From NCBI GenBank assembly GCA_027186245.1, contig CP114481.1:33139501-33203500 (forward strand): DNA of 64,000 bases. The letters are read 5' to 3'. Below, in pieces: positions 37,601-51,800 of the stretch. Every line of letters begins with the position of its first letter. Positions within the stretch are counted from its first letter, which is position 1. Origin of the DNA: Coriaria nepalensis (lineage: Eukaryota; Streptophyta; Magnoliopsida; Cucurbitales; Coriariaceae). The notes under the pieces are model-generated. The model made no database searches, had not been told where the DNA came from, and saw nothing but the letters and a program-made list of their open reading frames with translations. A program made the translations under genes and the position numbers.

Positions 37601-39797
37601 TTTCAAGTCAATAACTTATTTCAGAGCAAGTCGAACGAATCTAATTTTGCACTACAGACACAACTTTTGTTCATAACTTGCAAATGATCATTGCAAGGAA
37701 AGTGTGCGTTCGTTTAACCTTAAAATCATTTCAATTTGTCATTTCAAGTCAATCACTAATTTCAAAGCAATTCGAACGAATTCTAATTATGCACTACAAA
37801 CACAAGTTTTGTGCATAACTTGCAAATTATCATTCCAAGGAAAGTGGGTATTCGTTTAACCTTAAAATCATTTCAATGAGTCATTTCAAGTCAATAACCT
37901 ATTTCAAAACAAGTCGAACGAATTCTAGTTTTCCACTACAGACACCAATTTTGTGCATAACTTCTGAATGATCATTGCATGGAAAGTGTGCATTCGTTTA
38001 ACCTTAAAATCATTTCAATGAGTCATTTCAAGTCAATAACTTATGTCAAAGCAAGTCGAACGTATTCTAGTTTTCCATTACAGACACAACTTTTGTGCAT
38101 AACTTGCAAATGATCATTGCAGGAAAGTGTGCTTTCGTTTAATCTTAAAATCATTTCAATGAGTCATTTCAAGTCAATAACTTATCTCAAAGCAAGTCGA
38201 ATGAATTCTAGTTTTGCACTACAGACACAACTTTTGTGCATAACTTGCAAATTATCATTCCAAGGAAAGTGGGTATTCGTTTAACCTTAAAATCATTTCA
38301 ATGAGTCATTTCAAGTCAATAACCTATTTCAAAACAAGTCGAACGAATTCTAGTTTTCCACTACAGAAACAACTTTTGTGCATAACTTGCAAATGATCAT
38401 TGCAAGGAAAGTGTGCAGTCGTTTAAAATTAAAATCATTTCAATGAGTCATTTCAAGTCAATAACTTACTTCAAAGCAAGTCGAACGTATTCTAGTTTTC
38501 TAGTACAGACACAACTTTTGTGCATAACTTGCAAATGATCATTGCAAGGAAAGTGTGGATTCATTTAATCTTAAAATCATTTCAAAGAGTCCTTTCAAGT
38601 CAATAACTTATTTCAGAGCAAGTCGAACGAATTCTAGTTTTGCACTACAGACACAACTTTTGTGCATAACTTGCAAATGGTCATTGGAAGGAAAGTGTGC
38701 ATTCGTTTAAAATTAAAATCATATCAAAGAGTCCTTTCAAGTCAATAACTTATTTCAGAGCAAGTCGAACGAATTCTAGTTTTGCACTACAGACACAACT
38801 TTTGTGCATAACTTGCAAATAATCATTGCAAGGAAAGTGTGTATTCGTTTAACCTTAAAATCATTTGAATGAGTCATTTCAAGTCAATAACTTATTTCAA
38901 AGCAAGTCGAACGAATTCTAGTTTTGCACTACAGACACAACTTTTGTGCATAACTTGCAAATGATCATTGCAAGGAAAGTGTGCATTCGTTTAAAATTAA
39001 AATCATATCAAAGAGTCCTTTCAAGTCAATAACTTATTTCAGAGCAAGTCGAACGAATTCTAGTTTTGCACTACAGACACAACTTTTGTGCATAACTTGC
39101 AAATGATCATTGCAAGGAAAGTGTGCATTCGTTTAAAATTAAAATCATATCAAAGAGTCCTTTCAAGTCAATAACTTATTTCAGAGCAAGTCGAACGAAT
39201 TCTAGTTTTGCACTACAGACACAACTTTTGTGCATAACTTGCAAATGATCATTGCAAGGAAAGTGTGCATTCGTTTAAAATTAAAATCATTTCAATGAGT
39301 CATTTCAAGTCAATAACTTACTTCAAAGCAAGTCGAACGAATTCTAATTTTGCACTACAGACACAACTTTTGTGCATAACTTGCAAATGATCATTGCAAG
39401 GAAAGTGTGCGTTCGTTTAACCTTAAAATCATTTCAATTTGTCATTTCAAGTCAATCACTAATTTCAAAGCAATTCGAACGAATTCTAATTATGCACTAC
39501 AAACACAAGTTTTGTGCATAACTTGCAAATTATCATTCCAAGGAAAGTGGGTATTCGTTTAACCTTAAAATCATTTCATTGAGTCATTTCAAGTCAATAA
39601 CCTATTTCAAAACAGGTCGAACGAATTCTAGTTTTCCATTACAGACACCAATTTTGTGCATAACTTCTGAATGATCATTGCATGGAAAGTGTGCATTCGT
39701 TTAACCTTAAAATCATTTCAATGAGTCATTTCGAGTCAATAACTTATGTCAAAGCAAGTCGAACGTATTCTAGTTTTCCAGTACAGACACAACTTTT
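34548..39797. repeat. 32-monomer HOR family, unit 1 (37 monomers)
   Basis: Five monomers longer than unit 2 (710 bp). It holds an H-D pair (about 34.77-35.05 kb) and a second P-F' block: P recurs at 35656 and 36224, 568 bp apart, with an F'/X hybrid near 36370-36405. It also contains the gaacgaatcta one-base loss near 37636. Confidence 0.85.
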
Positions 39798-42700
39798 GTG
39801 CATAACTTGCAAATGATCTTGCAGGAAAGTGTGCTTTCGTTTAATCTTAAAATCATTTCAATGAGTCATTTCAAGTCAATAACTTATCTCAAAGCAAGTC
39901 GAATGAATTCTAGTTTTGCACTACAGACACAACTTTTGTGCATAACTTGCAAATTATCATTCCAAGGAAAGTGGGTATTCGTTTAACCTTAAAATCATTT
40001 CAATGAGTCATTTCAAGTCAATAACCTATTTCAAAACAAGTCGAACGAATTCTCGTTTTCAACTACAGACACAACTTTTGTGCATAACTTGCAAATGATC
40101 ATTGCAAGGAAAGTGTGCATTCGTTTAAAATTAAAATCATTTCAATGAGTCATTTCAAGTCAATAACTTACTTCAAAGCAAGTCGAACGTATTCCAGTTT
40201 TCTAGTACAGACACAACTTTTGTGCATAACTTGCAAATGATCATTGCAAGGAAAGTGTGGATTCGTTTAATCTTAAAATCATTTCAAAGAGTCGTTTCAA
40301 GTCAATAACTTATTTCAGAGCAAGTCGAACGAATTCTAGTTTTGCACTACAGACACAACTTTTGTGCATAACTTGCAAATGATCATTGCAAGGAAAGTGT
40401 GCATTCGTTTAACCTTAAAATCATTTCAATTAGTCATTTCAAGTCAATCACTAATTTCAAAGCAATTCGAACGAATTCTAATTTTGCACTACAAACACAA
40501 GTTTTGTGCATAACTTGCAAATTATCATTCCAAGGAAAGTGGGTATTAGTTTAAAATTAAAATCATTTCAATGAGTCATTTCAAGTCAATAACTTATTTC
40601 AAAGCAAGTCGAACGAATTCTATTTTTCCACAACAAACACAACTTTTGTGCATAACTTGCAAATGATCATTGCAAGGAAAGTGTGCATTCGTTTAAAATT
40701 AAAATCATTTCAATGAGTCATTTCAAGTCAATAACTTACTTCAAAGCAAGTCGAACGTATTCGAGTTTTCTAGTACAGACACAACTTTTGTGCATAACTT
40801 GCAAATGATCATTGCAAGGAAAGTGTGCTTTCGTTTAACCTTAAAATCATTTCAATGAGTCATTTCAAGTCAATAACTTATTTCAAAGCAAGTCGAACGA
40901 ATTCTAGTTTTGCACTACAGACACAACTTTTGTGCATAACTTGCAAATTATCATTCCAAGGAAAGTGTGCATTCTTTTAACCTTAAAATCATTTCAATGA
41001 GTCATTTCAAGTCAATAACTTATTTCAAAGCAATTCGAACGAATTCTAATTTTGCACTACAAACACAAGTTTTGTGCATAACTTGCAAATTATCATTCCA
41101 AGGAAAGTGGGTATTCGTTTAACCTTAAAATCATTTCAATGAGTCGTTTCAAGTCAATAACCTATTTCAAAACAAGTCGAACGAATTCTAGTTTTCAACT
41201 ACAGACACAACTTTTGTGCATAACTTGCAAATGATCATTGCAAAGAAAGTGTGCATTCGTTTAAAATTAAAATCATTTCAATGAGTCATTTCAAGTCAAT
41301 AACTTACTTCAAAGAAAGTCGAACGAATTTTAGTTTTGCACTACAGAAACAACTTTTGTGCATAACTTGCAAATGATCATTGCAAGGAAAGTGTGCATTC
41401 GTTTAACCTTAAAATCATTTCAATTAGTCATTTCAAGTCAATCACTAATTTCAAAGCAATTCGAACGAATTCTAATTTTGCACTACAAACACAAGTTTTG
41501 TGCATAACTTGCAAATTATCATTCCAAGGAAAGTGTGCTTTCGTTTAACCTTAAAATCATTTCAATGAGTCATTTCAAGTCAATAACTTACTTCAAAGCA
41601 AGTCGAACGAATTCTTGTTTTGCACTACAGACACAACTTTTGTGCATAACTTGCAAATGATCATTGCAAGGAAAGTGTGCATCCGTTTAACCTTAAAATC
41701 ATTTCAATTAGTCATTTCAAGTCAATCACTAATTTCAAAGCAATTCGAACGAATTCTAATTTTGCACTACAAACACAAGTTTTGTGCATAACTTGCAAAT
41801 TATCATTCCAAGGAAAGTGGGTATTCGTTTAAAATTAAAATCATATCAAAGAGTCCTTTCATGTCAATAACTTATTTCAGAGCAAGTCGAACGAATTCTA
41901 GTTTTGCACTACAGACACAACTTTTGTGCATAACTTGCAAATGATCATTGCAAGGAAAGTGTGCATTCGTTTAAAATTAAAATCATTTCAATGAGTCATT
42001 TCAAGTCAATAACTTACTTCAAAGCAAGTCGAACGTATTCTAGTTTTCTAGTACAGACACAACTTTTGTGCATAACTTGCAAATGATCATTGCAAGGAAA
42101 GTGTGCTTTCGTTTAATCTTAAAATCATTTCAAAGAGTCCTTTCAAGTCAATAACTTATTTCAGAGCAAGTCGAACAAATCTAATTTTGCACTACAGACA
42201 CAACTTTTGTTCATAACTTGCAAATGATCATTGCAAGGAAAGTGTGCGTTCGTTTAACCTTAAAATCATTTCAATTTGTCATTTCAAGTCAATCACTAAT
42301 TTCAAAGCAATTCGAACGAATTCTAATTATGCACTACAAACACAAGTTTTGTGCATAACTTGCAAATTATCATTCCAAGGAAAGTGGGTATTCGTTTAAC
42401 CTTAAAATCATTTCAATGAGTCATTTCAAGTCAATAACCTATTTCAAAACAAGTCGAACGAATTCTAGTTTTCCACTACAGACACCAATTTTGTGCATAA
42501 CTTCTGAATGATCATTGCATGGAAAGTGTGCATTCGTTTAACCTTAAAATCATTTCAATGAGTCATTTCAAGTCAATAACTTATGTCAAAGCAAGTCGAA
42601 CGTATTCTAGTTTTCCATTACAGACACAACTTTTGTGCATAACTTGCAAATGATCATTGCAGGAAAGTGTGCTTTCGTTTAATCTTAAAATCATTTCAAT

Positions 42701-44337
42701 GAGTCATTTCAAGTCAATAACTTATCTCAAAGCAAGTCGAATGAATTCTAGTTTTGCACTACAGACACAACTTTTGTGCATAACTTGCAAATTATCATTC
42801 CAAGGAAAGTGGGTATTCGTTTAACCTTAAAATCATTTCAATGAGTCATTTCAAGTCAATAACCTATTTCAAAACAAGTCGAACGAATTCTAGTTTTCCA
42901 CTACAGAAACAACTTTTGTGCATAACTTGCAAATGATCATTGCAAGGAAAGTGTGCAGTCGTTTAAAATTAAAATCATTTCAATGAGTCATTTCAAGTCA
43001 ATAACTTACTTCAAAGCAAGTCGAACGTATTCTAGTTTTCTAGTACAGACACAACTTTTGTGCATAACTTGCAAATGATCATTGCAAGGAAAGTGTGGAT
43101 TCATTTAATCTTAAAATCATTTCAAAGAGTCCTTTCAAGTCAATAACTTATTTCAGAGCAAGTCGAACGAATTCTAGTTTTGCACTACAGACACAACTTT
43201 TGTGCATAACTTGCAAATGGTCATTGGAAGGAAAGTGTGCATTCGTTTAAAATTAAAATCATATCAAAGAGTCCTTTCAAGTCAATAACTTATTTCAGAG
43301 CAAGTCGAACGAATTCTAGTTTTGCACTACAGACACAACTTTTGTGCATAACTTGCAAATAATCATTGCAAGGAAAGTGTGTATTCGTTTAACCTTAAAA
43401 TCATTTGAATGAGTCATTTCAAGTCAATAACTTATTTCAAAGCAAGTCGAACGAATTCTAGTTTTGCACTACAGACACAACTTTTGTGCATAACTTGCAA
43501 ATGATCATTGCAAGGAAAGTGTGCATTCGTTTAAAATTAAAATCATATCAAAGAGTCCTTTCAAGTCAATAACTTATTTCAGAGCAAGTCGAACGAATTC
43601 TAGTTTTGCACTACAGACACAACTTTTGTGCATAACTTGCAAATGATCATTGCAAGGAAAGTGTGCATTCGTTTAAAATTAAAATCATATCAAAGAGTCC
43701 TTTCAAGTCAATAACTTATTTCAGAGCAAGTCGAACGAATTCTAGTTTTGCACTACAGACACAACTTTTGTGCATAACTTGCAAATGATCATTGCAAGGA
43801 AAGTGTGCATTCGTTTAAAATTAAAATCATTTCAATGAGTCATTTCAAGTCAATAACTTACTTCAAAGCAAGTCGAACGAATTCTAATTTTGCACTACAG
43901 ACACAACTTTTGTGCATAACTTGCAAATGATCATTGCAAGGAAAGTGTGCGTTCGTTTAACCTTAAAATCATTTCAATTTGTCATTTCAAGTCAATCACT
44001 AATTTCAAAGCAATTCGAACGAATTCTAATTATGCACTACAAACACAAGTTTTGTGCATAACTTGCAAATTATCATTCCAAGGAAAGTGGGTATTCGTTT
44101 AACCTTAAAATCATTTCATTGAGTCATTTCAAGTCAATAACCTATTTCAAAACAGGTCGAACGAATTCTAGTTTTCCACTACAGACACCAATTTTGTGCA
44201 TAACTTCTGAATGATCATTGCATGGAAAGTGTGCATTCGTTTAACCTTAAAATCATTTCAATGAGTCATTTCGAGTCAATAACTTATGTCAAAGCAAGTC
44301 GAACGTATTCTAGTTTTCCAGTACAGACACAACTTTT
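39798..44337. repeat. 32-monomer HOR family, unit 2 (32 monomers, 4540 bp)
   Basis: Order from P: P, F', X, A'', I, J*, A, J', A, G', F, Y, A, B, C, D, E, F, G, G2, L, G3, G4, M, A, B, C-140, D, I*, F*, G5, A. Length equals 32 x 142 minus 4: one from C, two from C-140, and one from the short Y near 42176. It lacks the H-D pair of unit 1. Confidence 0.88.
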
Positions 44338-47300
44338 GTGCATAACTTGCAAATGATCTTGCAGGAAAGTGTGCTTTCGTTTAATCTTAAAATCATTTCA
44401 ATGAGTCATTTCAAGTCAATAACTTATCTCAAAGCAAGTCGAATGAATTCTAGTTTTGCACTACAGACACAACTTTTGTGCATAACTTGCAAATTATCAT
44501 TCCAAGGAAAGTGGGTATTCGTTTAACCTTAAAATCATTTCAATGAGTCATTTCAAGTCAATAACCTATTTCAAAACAAGTCGAACGAATTCTCGTTTTC
44601 AACTACAGACACAACTTTTGTGCATAACTTGCAAATGATCATTGCAAGGAAAGTGTGCATTCGTTTAAAATTAAAATCATTTCAATGAGTCATTTCAAGT
44701 CAATAACTTACTTCAAAGCAAGTCGAACGTATTCCAGTTTTCTAGTACAGACACAACTTTTGTGCATAACTTGCAAATGATCATTGCAAGGAAAGTGTGG
44801 ATTCGTTTAATCTTAAAATCATTTCAAAGAGTCGTTTCAAGTCAATAACTTATTTCAGAGCAAGTCGAACGAATTCTAGTTTTGCACTACAGACACAACT
44901 TTTGTGCATAACTTGCAAATGATCATTGCAAGGAAAGTGTGCATTCGTTTAACCTTAAAATCATTTCAATTAGTCATTTCAAGTCAATCACTAATTTCAA
45001 AGCAATTCGAACGAATTCTAATTTTGCACTACAAACACAAGTTTTGTGCATAACTTGCAAATTATCATTCCAAGGAAAGTGGGTATTAGTTTAAAATTAA
45101 AATCATTTCAATGAGTCATTTCAAGTCAATAACTTATTTCAAAGCAAGTCGAACGAATTCTATTTTTCCACAACAAACACAACTTTTGTGCATAACTTGC
45201 AAATGATCATTGCAAGGAAAGTGTGCATTCGTTTAAAATTAAAATCATTTCAATGAGTCATTTCAAGTCAATAACTTACTTCAAAGCAAGTCGAACGTAT
45301 TCGAGTTTTCTAGTACAGACACAACTTTTGTGCATAACTTGCAAATGATCATTGCAAGGAAAGTGTGCTTTCGTTTAACCTTAAAATCATTTCAATGAGT
45401 CATTTCAAGTCAATAACTTATTTCAAAGCAAGTCGAACGAATTCTAGTTTTGCACTACAGACACAACTTTTGTGCATAACTTGCAAATTATCATTCCAAG
45501 GAAAGTGTGCATTCTTTTAACCTTAAAATCATTTCAATGAGTCATTTCAAGTCAATAACTTATTTCAAAGCAATTCGAACGAATTCTAATTTTGCACTAC
45601 AAACACAAGTTTTGTGCATAACTTGCAAATTATCATTCCAAGGAAAGTGGGTATTCGTTTAACCTTAAAATCATTTCAATGAGTCGTTTCAAGTCAATAA
45701 CCTATTTCAAAACAAGTCGAACGAATTCTAGTTTTCAACTACAGACACAACTTTTGTGCATAACTTGCAAATGATCATTGCAAAGAAAGTGTGCATTCGT
45801 TTAAAATTAAAATCATTTCAATGAGTCATTTCAAGTCAATAACTTACTTCAAAGCAAGTCGAACGAATTTTAGTTTTGCACTACAGACACAACTTTTGTG
45901 CATAACTTGCAAATGATCATTGCAAGGAAAGTGTGCATTCGTTTAACCTTAAAATCATTTGAATTAGTCATTTCAAGTCAATCACTAATTTCAAAGCAAT
46001 TCGAACGAATTCTAATTTTGCACTACAAACACAAGTTTTGTGCATAACTTGCAAATTATCATTCCAAGGAAAGTGTGCTTTCGTTTAACCTTAAAATCAT
46101 TTCAATGAGTCATTTCAAGTCAATAACTTACTTCAAAGCAAGTCGAACGAATTCTAGTTTTGCACTACAGACACAACTTTTGTGCATAACTTGCAAATGA
46201 TCATTGCAAGGAAAGTGTGCATTCGTTTAACCTTAAAATCATTTCAATTAGTCATTTCAAGTCAATCACTAATTTCAAAGCAATTCGAACGAATTCTAAT
46301 TTTGCACTACAAACACAAGTTTTGTGCATAACTTGCAAATTATCATTCCAAGGAAAGTGTGCTTTCGTTTAACCTTAAAATCATTTCAATGAGTCATTTC
46401 AAGTCAATAACTTACTTCAAAGCAAGTCGAACGAATTCTAGTTTTGCACTACAGACACAACTTTTGTGCATAACTTGCAAATGATCATTGCAAGGAAAGT
46501 GTGCATTCGTTTAACCTTAAAATCATTTCAATTAGTCATTTCAAGTCAATCACTAATTTCAAAGCAATTCGAACGAATTCTAATTTTGCACTACAAACAC
46601 AAGTTTTGTGCATAACTTGCAAATTATCATTCCAAGGAAAGTGTGCTTTCGTTTAACCTTAAAATCATTTCAATGAGTCATTTCAAGTCAATAACTTACT
46701 TCAAAGCAAGTCGAACGAATTCTTGTTTTGCACTACAGACACAACTTTTGTGCATAACTTGCAAATGATCATTGCAAGGAAAGTGTGCATCCGTTTAACC
46801 TTAAAATCATTTCAATTAGTCATTTCAAGTCAATCACTAATTTCAAAGCAATTCGAACGAATTCTAATTTTGCACTACAAACACAAGTTTTGTGCATAAC
46901 TTGCAAATTATCATTCCAAGGAAAGTGGGTATTCGTTTAACCTTAAAATCATTTCAATGAGTCATTTCAAGTCAATAACCTATTTCAAAACAAGTCGAAC
47001 GAATTCTAGTTTTCCACTACAGACACCAATTTTGTGCATAACTTCTGAATGATCATTGCATGGAAAGTGTGCATTCGTTTAACCTTAAAATCATTTCAAT
47101 GAGTCATTTCAAGTCAATAACTTATGTCAAAGCAAGTCGAACGTATTCTAGTTTTCCATTACAGACACAACTTTTGTGCATAACTTGCAAATGATCATTG
47201 CAGGAAAGTGTGCTTTCGTTTAATCTTAAAATCATTTCAATGAGTCATTTCAAGTCAATAACTTATCTCAAAGCAAGTCGAATGAATTCTAGTTTTGCAC

Positions 47301-48878
47301 TACAGACACAACTTTTGTGCATAACTTGCAAATTATCATTCCAAGGAAAGTGGGTATTCGTTTAACCTTAAAATCATTTCAATGAGTCATTTCAAGTCAA
47401 TAACCTATTTCAAAACAAGTCGAACGAATTCTAGTTTTCCACTACAGAAACAACTTTTGTGCATAACTTGCAAATGATCATTGCAAGGAAAGTGTGCAGT
47501 CGTTTAAAATTAAAATCATTTCAATGAGTCATTTCAAGTCAATAACTTACTTCAAAGCAAGTCGAACGTATTCTAGTTTTCTAGTACAGACACAACTTTT
47601 GTGCATAACTTGCAAATGATCATTGCAAGGAAAGTGTGGATTCATTTAATCTTAAAATCATTTCAAAGAGTCCTTTCAAGTCAATAACTTATTTCAGAGC
47701 AAGTCGAACGAATTCTAGTTTTGCACTACAGACACAACTTTTGTGCATAACTTGCAAATGGTCATTGGAAGGAAAGTGTGCATTCGTTTAAAATTAAAAT
47801 CATATCAAAGAGTCCTTTCAAGTCAATAACTTATTTCAGAGCAAGTCGAACGAATTCTAGTTTTGCACTACAGACACAACTTTTGTGCATAACTTGCAAA
47901 TAATCATTGCAAGGAAAGTGTGTATTCGTTTAACCTTAAAATCATTTGAATGAGTCATTTCAAGTCAATAACTTATTTCAAAGCAAGTCGAACGAATTCT
48001 AGTTTTGCACTACAGACACAACTTTTGTGCATAACTTGCAAATTATCATTCCAAGGAAAGTGTGCTTTCGTTTAACCTTAAAATCATTTCAATGAGTCAT
48101 TTCAAGTCAATAACTTACTTCAAAGCAAGTCGAACGAATTCTAGTTTTGCACTACAGACACAACTTTTGTGCATAACTTGCAAATGATCATTGGAAGGAA
48201 AGTGTGCATTCGTTTAAAATTAAAATCATATCAAAGAGTCCTTTCAAGTCAATAACTTATTTCAGAGCAAGTCGAACGAATTCTAGTTTTGCACTACAGA
48301 CACAACTTTTGTGCATAACTTGCAAATGATCATTGCAAGGAAAGTGTGCATTCGTTTAAAATTAAAATCATTTCAATGAGTCATTTCAAGTCAATAACTT
48401 ACTTCAAAGCAAGTCGAACGAATTCTAATTTTGCACTACAGACACAACTTTTGTGCATAACTTGCAAATGATCATTGCAAGGAAAGTGTGCGTTCGTTTA
48501 ACCTTAAAATCATTTCAATTTGTCATTTCAAGTCAATCACTAATTTCAAAGCAATTCGAACGAATTCTAATTATGCACTACAAACACAAGTTTTGTGCAT
48601 AACTTGCAAATTATCATTCCAAGGAAAGTGGGTATTCGTTTAACCTTAAAATCATTTCATTGAGTCATTTCAAGTCAATAACCTATTTCAAAACAGGTCG
48701 AACGAATTCTAGTTTTCCACTACAGACACCAATTTTGTGCATAACTTCTGAATGATCATTGCATGGAAAGTGTGCATTCGTTTAACCTTAAAATCATTTC
48801 AATGAGTCATTTCGAGTCAATAACTTATGTCAAAGCAAGTCGAACGTATTCTAGTTTTCCAGTACAGACACAACTTTT
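44338..48878. repeat. 32-monomer HOR family, unit 3 (32 monomers, 4541 bp)
   Basis: Like unit 2 on its left side (no H-D pair). It gains four monomers as J-A dimers, loses G', F, Y and A between 46978 and the next B, and carries a swapped patch near 48042-48135. Gain and loss cancel in monomer number. The extra base relative to unit 2 comes from loss of the short Y. Confidence 0.88.
45843..46978. repeat. Dimeric sub-array, four 284-bp J-A units
   Basis: A cttacttc monomer followed by type A is repeated four times. The aagtgtgctt mark falls at 46071, 46355 and 46639. The J monomers read gaattttag, gaattctag, gaattctag and gaattcttg. Other units have only the first and last forms, so the two middle dimers are new here. 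Confidence 0.88.
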
Positions 48879-51800
48879 GTGCATAACTTGCAAATGATCT
48901 TGCAGGAAAGTGTGCTTTCGTTTAATCTTAAAATCATTTCAATGAGTCATTTCAAGTCAATAACTTATCTCAAAGCAAGTCGAATGAATTCTAGTTTTGC
49001 ACTACAGACACAACTTTTGTGCATAACTTGCAAATTATCATTCCAAGGAAAGTGGGTATTCGTTTAACCTTAAAATCATTTCAATGAGTCATTTCAAGTC
49101 AATAACCTATTTCAAAACAAGTCGAACAAATTCTATTTTTGCACTACAAACACATGTTTTGTGCATAACTTGCAAATGATCATTGCAAGTAAAGTGTGCT
49201 TTCGTTTAACTTTAAAATCATTTCAATGAGTCATTTCAAGTCAATAACTTATCTCAAAGCAAGTCGAATGAATTCTAGTTTTGCACTACAGACACAACTT
49301 TTGTGCATAACTTGCAAATTATCATTCCAAGGAAAGTGGGTATTCGTTTAACCTTAAAATCATTTCAATGAGTCATTTCAAGTCAATAACCTATTTCAAA
49401 ACAAGTCGAACGAATTCTCGTTTTCAACTACAGACACAACTTTTGTGCATAACTTGCAAATGATCATTGCAAGGAAAGTGTGCATTCGTTTAAAATTAAA
49501 ATCATTTCAATGAGTCATTTCAAGTCAATAACTTACTTCAAAGCAAGTCGAACGTATTCGAGTTTTCTAGTACAGACACAACTTTTGTGCATAACTTGCA
49601 AATGATCATTGCAAGGAAAGTGTGCTTTCGTTTAACCTTAAAATCATTTCAATGAGTCATTTCAAGTCAATAACTTATTTCAAAGCAAGTCGAACGAATT
49701 CTAGTTTTGCACTACAGACACAACTTTTGTGCATAACTTGCAAATTATCATTCCAAGGAAAGTGTGCATTCTTTTAACCTTAAAATCATTTCAATGAGTC
49801 ATTTCAAGTCAATAACTTATTTCAAAGCAATTCGAACGAATTCTAATTTTGCACTACAAACACAAGTTTTGTGCATAACTTGCAAATTATCATTCCAAGG
49901 AAAGTGGGTATTCGTTTAACCTTAAAATCATTTCAATGAGGAGTTTCAAGTCAATAACCTATTTCAAAACAAGTCGAACGAATTCTAGTTTTCAACTACA
50001 GACACAACTTTTGTGCATAACTTGCAAATGATCATTGCAAAGAAAGTGTGCATTCGTTTAAAATTAAAATCATTTCAATGAGTCATTTCAAGTCAATAAC
50101 TTACTTCAAAGCAAGTCGAACGAATTTTAGTTTTGCACTACAGACACAACTTTTGTGCATAACTTGCAAATGATCATTGCAAGGAAAGTGTGCATTCGTT
50201 TAACCTTAAAATCATTTCAATTAGTCATTTCAAGTCAATCACTAATTTCAAAGCAATTCGAACGAATTCTAATTTTGCACTACAAACACAAGTTTTGTGC
50301 ATAACTTGCAAATTATCATTCCAAGGAAAGTGTGCTTTCGTTTAACCTTAAAATCATTTCAATGAGTCATTTCAAGTCAATAACTTACTTCAAAGCAAGT
50401 CGAACGAATTCTTGTTTTGCACTACAGACACAACTTTTGTGCATAACTTGCAAATGATCATTGCAAGGAAAGTGTGCATCCGTTTAACCTTAAAATCATT
50501 TCAATTAGTCATTTCAAGTCAATCACTAATTTCAAAGCAATTCGAACGAATTCTAATTTTGCACTACAAACACAAGTTTTGTGCATAACTTGCAAATTAT
50601 CATTCCAAGGAAAGTGGGTATTCGTTTAACCTTAAAATCATTTCAATGAGTCATTTCAAGTCAATAACCTATTTCAAAACAAGTCGAACGAATTCTAGTT
50701 TTCCACTACAGACACCAATTTTGTGCATAACTTCTGAATGATCATTGCATGGAAAGTGTGCATTCGTTTAACCTTAAAATCATTTCAATGAGTCATTTCA
50801 AGTCAATAACTTATGTCAAAGCAAGTCGAACGTATTCTAGTTTTCCATTACAGACACAACTTTTGTGCATAACTTGCAAATGATCATTGCAGGAAAGTGT
50901 GCTTTCGTTTAATCTTAAAATCATTTCAATGAGTCATTTCAAGTCAATAACTTATCTCAAAGCAAGTCGAATGAATTCTAGTTTTGCACTACAGACACAA
51001 CTTTTGTGCATAACTTGCAAATTATCATTCCAAGGAAAGTGGGTATTCGTTTAACCTTAAAATCATTTCAATGAGTCATTTCAAGTCAATAACCTATTTC
51101 AAAACAAGTCGAACGAATTCTAGTTTTCCACTACAGAAACAACTTTTGTGCATAACTTGCAAATGATCATTGCAAGGAAAGTGTGCAGTCGTTTAAAATT
51201 AAAATCATTTCAATGAGTCATTTCAAGTCAATAACTTACTTCAAAGCAAGTCGAACGTATTCTAGTTTTCTAGTACAGACACAACTTTTGTGCATAACTT
51301 GCAAATGATCATTGCAAGGAAAGTGTGGATTCATTTAATCTTAAAATCATTTCAAAGAGTCCTTTCAAGTCAATAACTTATTTCAGAGCAAGTCGAACGA
51401 ATTCTAGTTTTGCACTACAGACACAACTTTTGTGCATAACTTGCAAATGGTCATTGGAAGGAAAGTGTGCATTCGTTTAAAATTAAAATCATATCAAAGA
51501 GTCCTTTCAAGTCAATAACTTATTTCAGAGCAAGTCGAACGAATTCTAGTTTTGCACTACAGACACAACTTTTGTGCATAACTTGCAAATAATCATTGCA
51601 AGGAAAGTGTGTATTCGTTTAACCTTAAAATCATTTGAATGAGTCATTTCAAGTCAATAACTTATTTCAAAGCAAGTCGAACGAATTCTAGTTTTGCACT
51701 ACAGACACAACTTTTGTGCATAACTTGCAAATGATCATTGCAAGGAAAGTGTGCATTCGTTTAAAATTAAAATCATATCAAAGAGTCCTTTCAAGTCAAT

